DNA of 64,000 nt from Doryteuthis pealeii. Its lineage: Eukaryota > Mollusca > Cephalopoda > Myopsida > Loliginidae. Under the pieces are notes generated by a model. The model made no database searches. It worked only from the letters and a program-made list of their open reading frames with translations, and was not told the origin of the DNA. This document shows positions 56,575 to 64,000 of this stretch, one piece after another (positions within the stretch are counted from its first letter, which is position 1; each line of letters starts with the position of its first letter). Location: contig CM042156.1 in NCBI GenBank assembly GCA_023376005.1, positions 42,600,605 through 42,664,604 of the forward strand, given 5' to 3'. The position numbers were made by a program, and so were the translations under genes.

Positions 56575-57197
56575 CTAGCAAATATATGCACCCTCCGGGT
56601 GCAAGTATCCAAGTTTTAATATGATAAATATCATGTTTAAAAATTAGAAAGGCTAATGAAACTGAATAAGAATGCAGATAAAAATATTTGAAACGAGGGG
56701 GTATAATCGGAAAATAGAACAACTGAAACTAACTCTTCATCATTTTCCTTACTCCCGTCTTTCATTGTAAATTTTCCTAATTTAACTATTTAGTTAAAAG
56801 AGGAAGTAAAGAATAAAATTAGTTATTTCTTCTGTTAATGGATTTCTTTTAAGATTTTATCCCCGAGATTTTTGCTCATATAATAAATAAACCAAACAAT
56901 TAGAAATCAATAATACTAATCATGTATTTACTTAAAATCAAATTTAAAGATCAATATGCAAATTAGCCTTCCCATTCACATTGTAAACCACTATTTTGTT
57001 GTATATATAAATACAAATTGCATGTTATTAGTATGTAGATATGGTCAACAGTCTTTAATATGTAAAACAATTTTTATAATAATTGAGGTTTAAATAAAAA
57101 TAAAATCATGAAGATTGTGGTGGTAAATAACTAAGGGAATTGTGACTTGTATAGTATATAGTTTCGGCTACAGACAGAAAAACACAATCTCCATTAT

Positions 57198-57202
<5 letters not shown>
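56575..57202 (-). mobile_element. Non-autonomous Helitron, family 1
   Basis: CTAG at 56575 with intact hairpin; left terminus at ~57202 runs into a TA tract and has lost the G of TCTT complement. ~628 bp. Confidence 0.8.

Positions 57203-57251
<49 letters not shown>
57203..57251. repeat. (TA)n microsatellite
   Basis: Abuts the Helitron left terminus. Confidence 0.95.
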
Positions 57252-57254
<3 letters not shown>

Positions 57255-57706
57255 GATATGGATGGTTCTCTTCAAGCTATTTGGTTTTTACAAGCTTAAT
57301 TTATCTCATTCCTTATATCTATACTTAATATTATCAGTTCTGTACAGTTCAAATGAACTAAGAAAGTTGCTTAAGATTTTCATTAAATACACTACATAAC
57401 TTCACGGCAAAAGGAATTTGTCCTTATAAGAAAAGCCACAGTTTGGATTTTTTTGTTGTTCTGTTTCACCAAGAAAACAATACAAACCTAGAGTCTAAAT
57501 TAGACTGTAATTTCACTATTGTTTTTATGACAAAGATTTTTCTGTTCTTTTCATATCAGTTAATGTGATTTGTCCTATTCATATTCTGTAAAATAACTTA
57601 AAGATTGACAGTAAGCCAGGTGAGATAACTGAACCGATTGAATGAGTCACTAGACTTTGAATTTTGAAAAAGTGTGGCTTGGCTAATTGCCCACATTTGG
57701 GGTGTG

Positions 57707-57759
<53 letters not shown>
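57707..57759. repeat. (TA)n microsatellite
   Basis: TA tract in otherwise unclassified sequence. Confidence 0.95.
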
Positions 57760-57761
<2 letters not shown>

Positions 57762-58132
57762 TTGGCATTCTAATTGCATGATTTGCAATCATTTTCTTAC
57801 TTACTATCTTTTTTCCTAATCTTCTGATTGGTTATTACCTATTGTCTTATGTCTTCAATTTCTCTACACTCTTATCTTACTTCCGTCAAATTGAGATCTA
57901 TTCAACTAAGCCTGCCTTTCTCTTCCTGACAATATCATAAAATGTTTTCTGTAGCTTTGAGCTCAGTTTCTATTGTTATTCTATTGTTGACCTTTTGTGG
58001 CTTTTGTTTAACAATCAACAATTTGACTTTGCCAGATTTGAGTTGGAGTTTTCCAGAAAATCATCTCTGAAATGTTACTTGTATCTTTAATTGCGGAAAA
58101 TGTTAATTTATTCTGATAGGCTATTATAATAA

Positions 58133-58316
58133 CTAGCAAATATATGCACACTACGGGTGCAAGTATTTAAGTTTTAATATAATAAAATATTATATTAAAT
58201 TAGAAAGACTAATGAAACTAAATAAGAACGCAGATAGAAAGAACTGAAATATATATAATAATAGATATAATTGAAAAATAGAACCCACTATTTTATTATC
58301 ATCCTTATTATTACTA
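58133..58316 (-). mobile_element. Partial Helitron right end, family 1
   Basis: CTAG at 58133, hairpin-like GCACACTACGGGTGC and ~180 bp of the right part of the family, joined directly to the next copy. Confidence 0.75.
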
Positions 58317-58935
58317 CTAACAAATATGTGCACACTCCGGGCGCAAGTATTTAAGTTTTAATATAATAAAATATTATTTTAAATTAGAAAGACTAATGAA
58401 ACTAAATAAGAATGCAGATAGAAAGATTTGAAACAGAGGGGGTATAATTGAAAAATAGAACTGAATTTTACACTTCCATTACTCCCGTCTTTCATTATTA
58501 AATTTTCCTAATTAACTATTTAGTTAAAATAGAAAGTAAAGAATAAAATTAGTTATTTCTTCTTGTTAATTGATTTCTTTTAAGATTTATCCCAAAGATT
58601 TTTGCTCGTATTCATTAAGATAAAACCAAACAATTAGAAATTAATAATACTAAGCACATATTTATTAAAATCAAATTTTTTATATCAATGTGCAAATTAG
58701 ACTTCCCGTTCACACAGTAAACTGCTATTTTATTGTATATATATATATAAATATAATTGCATGTTATTAGTATGTAGATAAGGACAACAATATTAATGTA
58801 AAACAATTTTATTAATAATTGAGGTTTAAATAAAAATAAAATCATGGAGAATGTGATGTAAATAACAAAGGGAATTGAGTAAAGATATAGTTTTGGTTAC
58901 AGACAGACTGACACACAAACTCCATTATAATAAGA
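58317..58935 (-). mobile_element. Non-autonomous Helitron, family 1, with altered terminal CTAA
   Basis: On the plus strand CTAACAAATATGTGCACACT replaces CTAG..., hairpin GCACACTCCGGGCGC; left terminus AAGA at 58932-58935 then T. 619 bp. Confidence 0.8.
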
Positions 58936-59005
58936 TAATAAAACAACTAGCTGCAATGGTTATAATAGAATGGTTAACATTTTATTTTGATTTTATTTCT
59001 TTCAT

Positions 59006-59176
59006 GGGTCCAGTTTAGTTCAATTGGTAGGGTGCCCACCAAGGAATCGCAAGGTTCCAGGTTCGATACCAGTCCCTACCAACTCAGAGCATGAGTAGCA
59101 CAGTTTAGATAACCTGATCTGTGCGATAAAGTGGGGAGCTGATGGTAGATTTAGCACTCCACCTCAGCAAAAATAA
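59006..59176 (+). mobile_element. SINE family C, cut off by a palindrome
   Basis: CCAGTTTAGTTCAATTGGTA, AAGGTTCCAGGTTCGATACC, GTGGGGAGCTGATGGTAG, CCACCTCAGC. The 3' part does not resume after the palindrome. Confidence 0.85.
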
Positions 59177-59603
59177 TCTCTCTATGGTTTATATAGCAAC
59201 ACCGGCCCTCCTCACTGATGATGTGAGGACCCAAGTAATATCATGCATCGACCGCACGTGGATCGGTCTTCAACAAAAATAAGATGGAAGAAATGACCGT
59301 TAGCAAAAACAGAACGCTGCTAGTCAAAAGTTGGAATTATTCAAAAGAAAAAATGTGCTGTCTGTATTAAAAATAAAATGAATTTTATTTAAAAATAAAT
59401 TTCATTTTTTAAATACAGACAGCGCATTTTTTCTTTTGAATAATTCCAACTTTTGACTAGCAGCGTTCTGTTTTTGCTAACGGTCATTTCTTCCGTCTTA
59501 TTTTTGTTGAAGACCGATCCACGTGCGGTCGATGCATGATATTACTTGGGTCCTCACATCATCAGTGAGGAGGGCCGGTGTTGCTATATAAACCGTAGAG
59601 AGA
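59177..59603. repeat. 427-bp inverted repeat, arms ~200 bp
   Basis: Positions pair around 59390 (TACAGACAGCGCATTTTTTC and complement; CGACCGCACGTGGATCGGTC and complement). Loop ~30 bp AT-rich. The outer arm has TTTATATAGCAAC. No frame, no clear hammerhead core (CTGATGATGTGAGG lacks a following GAAA). Foldback element or recent inverted duplication; the downstream 59604-59660 (CCTGAAACGGTTTGCAC) may belong to the same element. Confidence 0.85.
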
Positions 59604-59845
59604 AAGGCCCTGAAACGGTTTGCACATTCTCTCCTGATAAGCCCATGCATTTGTAAACATCCTTTGTTTTTTCAATATATCATATTTACACTGTCGGATT
59701 AAGTTCCAATTTTATTTCACATATACTTTTATGTAAACAATTTAAAAATGTATATAACTTTTATAGACATTATTTTCTGTCTAGCCCAGGCTAATATCTT
59801 CTGAATAGATTGGTTTAATAGTATAAATTCTGCCCACTTGAGTGC

Positions 59846-59874
59846 TTTTTTTTTTTTTTTTTTTTTTTTTTTTT
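59846..59874. repeat. Poly-T tract
   Basis: About 29 T in a row. Confidence 0.95.
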
Positions 59875-60184
59875 CATTATAATTCTCTTTTGAAACTCTT
59901 ATGTAATGAACTGATGTGTATCCATTGTAAACTGTACTTAGTCTGTTTTGTAGTGTGCACTGGAAGTTGATATATTAACCTTTAAGTAGGAATCAAAATA
60001 ATCACTGCTCAGGGCAAATTATCTTTGTTAGAAATGTCTAGGGTCAAGAAATTATGAATGCTCAAAGTAATATAGCTTTCTTTGATCGATTTTAATAGAA
60101 AATAGTTTTTTTTTTTATGGGGGTAGAGCTGCTAGCCCCATGCTCCTGGTTTTGAATTCAGTTTTTTCTAGATCGATTATCAGG

Positions 60185-60320
60185 CATCCCATTGTGGTGT
60201 AATGGTTGGCAAGTTAGTCTTGCAGATACATTACTACTGAATAGTGAGTTTGATCCTTGTGTCACATCCCACCTGTAGTAAATGGGTTCAATAAATATCT
60301 ACTGTAAAAAAAAAAAAAAA
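60185..60320 (+). mobile_element. SINE family E
   Basis: CATTGTGGTGTAATGGTTGG, GTCTTGCAGATACATTACTA, GTGAGTTTGATCCTTGTG, ends in an A run. Confidence 0.7.
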
Positions 60321-60339
60321 AACATTTTAAAGAGTTATA

Positions 60340-60845
60340 AGATTTCACCAGCTAAGTGTTAAATAGTACCACTACTGTTCTTCTATAAGGATTACTTTGG
60401 CATTAAATAACCCATGATGGTTGATTCCTAACTCTATTGCCCTTATGGCAAGCTCCAACCCCTTTTTATCATATGGGTGCTAGAAGGCGGTGGCTGCAGG
60501 TCTACATGTCCTGGGAATGACGTTAAACTCTATCTGATGGTGAGGTTCCAGTTTTGGAGGTTTGGGGAATGTGGAGCACCCCTTCATCACCATTGCTCCC
60601 TGGTCCACTCTGACCCGGAGTGGTAGTACCTGTTAGGGTCCCATCTATGGGTTAAATAGAAAAATGTATTTATAAAAAAATTGTATTATCCATTAAGAAT
60701 TGATTTATTTCAAAACTTTATCGGCATTAAATGTCCACTGAGGTTGATATGCCGTAAAACAAAACAAACCAAAAAAAACTAAACCATGATGGTTGATATG
60801 CCATTAAACAAAGAAACCAAACCAAACCAAACCAAACCTAGACCA
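60340..60845 (+). mobile_element. SINE family D, 3' part, split by a B SINE
   Basis: TTAAATAGTACCACTACTG and AAATAACCCATGATGGTTGA stop at 60425. After the B SINE the tail resumes at 60784 (CCATGATGGTTGATATGCCA) and ends in (AACCA)n. Confidence 0.85.
60426..60783 (+). mobile_element. SINE family B, full length, 14-bp TSD
   Basis: CCATGATGGTTGAT at 60412-60425 and 60784-60797. Begins TCCTAACTCTATTGCCCTTA, includes AAGGCGGTGGCTGCAGGTCT, ends ATGCCGTAAAACAAAAC plus A-rich tail. Best reference for family B (358 bp). Confidence 0.9.
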
Positions 60846-60849
60846 ATTA

Positions 60850-61036
60850 TCTGACCAAAGCTAGAGTTCAATCTGTGCTGCTATTTACTCATAACTGTTG
60901 TTGGGTGGGGAGAGGTCACACCTTTTCCAAGCGGCATTAACACAAAGTGAAACACAAATAGCCTCATCCAGCATTTGAACTCGGCTTATAGAGTTCATTT
61001 CTTATGAAGATAACTGTTATGTCCCATATGCTTCCT
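60850..61036 (-). mobile_element. SINE family A, diverged
   Basis: CTGACCAAAGCTAGAGTTCA, AGGTCACACCTTTTCCAAG, CAGCATTTGAACTCGGC. Confidence 0.65.
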
Positions 61037-61517
61037 TGTAGAGAATGCAGGTTATAAATGTTGACCTTGGATATCAGCTAAGTAGCATAGCTGAACATTG
61101 TCTTTTTTTTTTTTGCTACTGCTGTTAATTAATGATGGTAATTGCATTTGTAGTTTTTGGCATAGTACTGAAAGCTGATAGGTTGAAACTTCCATTCTAA
61201 GTATGAAGCTTAGGAGTATCATTATCATCTACTTCTATAGTGACAAGAAAACTAATAATTTCCGACCAGAACAAAGCTCTTAGAAAATCTGTAGTATCCA
61301 CAAAGTCTAAATATGTAATTAACTGGTATAAAAACTGATTTCAAAGAAACACTTTGTTGTTTTTTTTTTTGTTTTGTTTTTTTTCTTCCTTCTTCTGGAA
61401 TCTAAAATGAAAGGTACCACTCTTGGCCATTTCTCCCCACAAAATATAAAAGTACACAATCCCTTGGGAACCTTTTTAGAATTGGACATATTTGGAATTT
61501 TTCAGATTTTAGGATAG

Positions 61518-61727
61518 TTGGGGGAGGATGCCCCAGTGTGCCCAACATGCAAAGTACAACTTACAACCAAACATATCCTTCTAAATTGTAACAGACTTAA
61601 ACATATCCGCACAAATTACTATCAAGCAAGAAACCTGAAAGACATCTTTAAGAATACAAACCCTGAAAATATTTTTAATTTTATAAAAAAAAAAGCAACC
61701 TTTTCAACAAGATATAATAAAACATAA
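61518..61727 (+). pseudogene. C-terminal end of LINE polyprotein, subfamily 2
   Basis: Residues APVCPTCKVQLTTKHILLNC contain C-X2-C-X7-H-X4-C, the same zinc knuckle as in the copies at 18.0 and 26.1 kb, then RLKHIRTNYYQARNLKDIFK and a short end. The first residues (MGED) come partly from the target site, because the insert starts at 61521; the ATG is not a real start. Polymerase and endonuclease are absent. The protein tail is only about half identical in feel to the other copies, so it is a separate subfamily. Confidence 0.75.
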
Positions 61728-61841
61728 CCGAATATCGCCATAGAGCCACTACTTTAAAGACTGAAATCCAAAATAACCTTTTTGGCATTAAATGACCCAC
61801 AGAGGTTGATATGCCATTAAACAAAACTCAAACTCAAACTC
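61521..61841 (+). mobile_element. 5'-truncated LINE, second I/Nimb-like subfamily, 10-bp TSD
   Basis: AGGATAGTTG at 61511-61520 and 61842-61851. After the ORF stop the 3' UTR carries GGCATTAAATGACCCACAGA and GGTTGATATGCCATTAAAC, the tail used by B and D SINEs, and ends in (AACTC)n. Confidence 0.85.
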
Positions 61842-62227
61842 AGGATAGTTGTTTAGGTATGGCCAAAATTTCATATGATGGCACCTCTACCTTTCGTTTG
61901 AACATGTATAAAAAAAAAACTTTAAATTGTCACTTATCGTCATTTTTCCCCTTAAGAACAGAGCCTAAACTTACATCTACAAAAAATTTCTATGATTTTG
62001 TTAATTATAACAATGAAATAAATCATTTTAAAAAGTGCACATCTTCAAATAAGAAAAAACAGCAAAAATGCTCTATTTTGACAGATACAGATTTTAATTT
62101 ATAAAATTCTCTCCTTTTAAATACGGTAAAACAAATAATTTTTAAACCTGATGGTTTTTCTTTTATCCTACCTCTTTTAATACAGCAAATGCAGTATTGT
62201 TTCATTCTTTTCTTCCAAGTTTTGTTG

Positions 62228-62455
62228 GAGGTGCGTGGGCTAATGGTTAGAGTTGTAGGAAATGGACTCGTTGACCCGAGTGCAAATCCTAGACGAAGCT
62301 ACAATTCACATAGCGCTAATACCCTTGTGAATCTAACTAAACCCCCTCCAGCTATGGGTAAATATTAAGGCAGAGTGGGCTCTTTAACCTTGGTTAGGCA
62401 ACCAGTCTAGGACAAGGAAAACTCAATTCAAACCTGTTAAACTACGCTTGAGGTG
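62228..62455 (+). mobile_element. SINE family A
   Basis: GTGCGTGGGCTAATGGTTAG, GAGTGCAAATCCTAGACG, GGCAGAGTGGGCTCTTTAAC, CAATTCAAACCTGTTAAAC. Confidence 0.85.
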
Positions 62456-62687
62456 GTCACTACTAGAATAGGTTCAGTCCTAATTAGTGATCTGTTTCAC
62501 TAATTTATCTAATTTAATTCATGGAGGGTTAAAGAAATGTGTGAAATTTTGGTCATATCTATAATAGTTTGTTAGAATAGTAATTTGTTTCTGTAATACA
62601 TGTATAGTACAGGTTTTAACTTTTTTGTAAGATGTGTTACAAATACACTAAGATCAATTTTATGCACCTACTCTTACTTTCAGGGTA

Positions 62688-62968
62688 CCTTATGTATGTA
62701 TTTATGCAACCCCTTTGCCACAAGCAGAATTTGATACATAAATTTTTGAAGTCAAGTACAGCTGGTTTGAATTCTGTGTGTTTTCCTTCTCCTAGTCTAG
62801 ATGCCTTACCAAAGCTAAAGAATTCAGTTGTTCTACTATTTACCAATAACTGGGGTTAAAAGAGATGGAGTTTTCAATGTCATTAGCACTAAGTGAATGT
62901 AAACAACTTCATCCAGGATTTGAATGCATGTCACCGTGTCCATTTCCTAAGAGATAACTGTGGATGTA
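62688..62968 (-). mobile_element. SINE family A, diverged
   Basis: AAGCAGAATTTGATACATAA, GGTTTGAATTCTGTGTG, CAGGATTTGAATGCATGTCA, CATTTCCTAAGAGATAACTG. Confidence 0.75.
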
Positions 62969-62974
62969 ATGAAA

Positions 62975-63240
62975 ATAACATACCTCGAAACTCAAAGCGT
63001 GCGCAGACGAGTCTGGCTTGCAGGGTCATTGCAGGAAAGAAATATGGCTGCTTTAAGCACTATATTTAACGATGGGCGATCTCGAACCATCAAGAATGTG
63101 ATTGCACATATGTAAATTCTCTTGGGTGTGCATATAAGCATACGGCGACGGCTAGAGGCAAGTGTCAAGCAATTACGTACGACGACTACGACTGCCTCAT
63201 AACCTGAAGGAAGCAGTTTGTTAGAGGCCTCTGTATGTAT
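62975..63240. other. CpG-containing segment with a TATA-like motif, possible LTR
   Basis: CpG is frequent (for example CATACGGCGACGGC near 63139) after GTGCATATAAGCATAC. It lies directly beside the SINE head, as an insertion might. No terminal repeats were fixed, so the LTR idea is only inference. Confidence 0.3.
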
Positions 63241-63966
63241 AACTTAAAAAAAAGAAATGTTCACAGAACTCTGTGGTAGTTGAGCTCATTATCAATCGCT
63301 TAAGAAACAAACACATTGGTCACTGATTTTATTTCATGTGATGATAACCTAATATAGTATAATAGCTTACAGACTATTAACTAGTGAGTTTAGATTCTCT
63401 TTGGATGTCAACTTTGCACTGACAGTTTTAATCCAATAGCTCAGACTGTTAGCACCTCCCCAGGCAAATGACTTTTCATCTCCTGACCAAATTTGTGTGT
63501 GTCTGCTACAGTCCCAAGCCTGCCTCTGATTGGCTGAAACAGTCTTATTTAAATTAAACCAACCTACAATTTGTCATGAGAAGGTCTCAGGTTCAATTCT
63601 TGACAAGTCACAAGTTTAGCACCCAACTTGTACCAAACTCCGTTTGGTAAATGACAACTTTACTCCTGATGTATGAATAATGACAGATGTTTCTAATTCT
63701 TGTTTTTTTACCTAGAGGGTTTTTTGAGGCTACTTTTGACACTTTTACTCTCCTCAGTCACAAAACCAAAATATATTAGTAAGCAACAAAAGCTCATCTA
63801 ACTGGTAGGAACATTGAAATACAACTGACAGTGGGTTAAGCATGGGTCAGATCAGGACAAGTCTTGGCGCCAGGCATGTGTGTTGATGATTCCCACAAAC
63901 CAACCTGATTTTTACATGCGTACCTGTATACAGGTTAGACCGAAAGTCTTGTCGCCCCTGTGTGTG

Positions 63967-63973
<7 letters not shown>
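63241..63973. other. No recognised gene; small repeat near the end
   Basis: 63863-63880 (GTCTTGGCGCC) and 63948-63960 (GTCTTGTCGCC) are similar words ~85 bp apart, with GGTTAGACCGAAAGTC between them. Nothing else identified. Confidence 0.4.

Positions 63974-64000
<27 letters not shown>
63974..64000. repeat. (TA)n microsatellite, runs off the window
   Basis: TA tract to the last base. Confidence 0.9.

Noticed and set aside
59200..59240. CTGATGATGTGAGG in the 427-bp palindrome as a hammerhead core
   Set aside because: No GAAA at the right distance; the bases instead form a simple CTCAC/GTGAG hairpin.
59604..59660. CCTGAAACGG...CTGATAAG as a circularly permuted hammerhead
   Set aside because: G8-A9 of the core and a plausible stem III are missing.
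63900..63985. Hammerhead-like GGTTAGACCGAAAGTC
   Set aside because: GGT-TAG-ACC-GAAA would fit stem II and the 3' core, but the preceding bases (CTGTATACA) do not give CUGANGA and stem I is absent.

Overview
This window looks like AT-rich, gene-poor, repeat-dense DNA from an animal nuclear genome. I found no convincing host protein-coding gene, rRNA gene or functional tRNA gene. The longest open frames (minus strand, about 38.8-40.9 kb) are an artefact of a 60-bp minisatellite. The only recognisable protein fragments are C-terminal pieces of non-LTR retrotransposons. Their style (zinc-knuckle tail of an I/Nimb-like LINE, plus an RTE-like piece) and the tRNA-derived SINEs suggest a lophotrochozoan, plausibly a gastropod mollusc. 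Nimb-type LINEs are known from the snail Biomphalaria glabrata. The organism call is inference, not proof.

Most of the window can be read as layered transposable elements. (1) At least five SINE-like families, named A to E here. A, C, D and E have tRNA-like pol III boxes; B lacks clear boxes. B and D end in the same 3' tail as a LINE in the window (61.5-61.8 kb), so that LINE probably supplied the machinery. (2) Non-autonomous Helitrons, several about 620-630 bp, with TC...hairpin-9 nt-CTAG termini inserted between A and T, at 3.5, 7.4, 31.8, 36.4, 44.1, 56.6 and 58.1-58.9 kb, plus isolated right ends of other families near 1.06, 6.84, 46.4 and 48.6 kb. (3) hAT-like MITEs at 8.3, 23.7 and 27.9 kb, the last with an 8-bp target duplication, and a mariner-like MITE at 10.25 kb. 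(4) A TG...CA solo LTR inside a D SINE at 37.8-38.2 kb and a possible second one inside an A SINE at 33.7-34.0 kb. (5) Several long perfect or near-perfect palindromes.

The most interesting material is a set of palindromic elements at 1.1-1.4, 17.5-17.7, 22.3-23.0 and 29.25-29.5 kb. They carry hammerhead-ribozyme-like motifs: stem I, CUGANGA, stem II, GAA(A), a short self-complementary stem III, then the other strand of stem I. Two of the elements have 12-13 bp target duplications. Two related copies show a compensatory base-pair change in stem II. In the 1.2 and 17.5 kb copies the motif is present on both strands. This resembles Penelope-like element terminal repeats and metazoan retrozymes. 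A second notable item is a GC-rich, strongly self-complementary element at 12.0-12.3 kb with cUUCGg hairpins, long-range helices and a 13-bp flanking direct repeat.

Layout: 0-12 kb Helitron ends, ribozyme palindrome, A/C SINEs, a SINE-head tandem array, hAT and mariner MITEs; 12-22 kb structured element, second ribozyme palindrome, LINE fragment, SINEs; 22-30 kb two further ribozyme elements, SINEs, LINE fragment; 30-38 kb nested Helitron/SINE, RTE fragment, solo LTR; 38.9-40.8 kb minisatellite inside a C SINE; 41-50 kb SINEs and a nested Helitron; 50.5-54.6 kb a block of unusual composition without recognisable repeats, possibly low-quality assembly; 54.6-64 kb SINEs, Helitrons, a 427-bp palindrome, nested D/B SINEs and a LINE fragment. 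TA microsatellites occur at many of the element boundaries.
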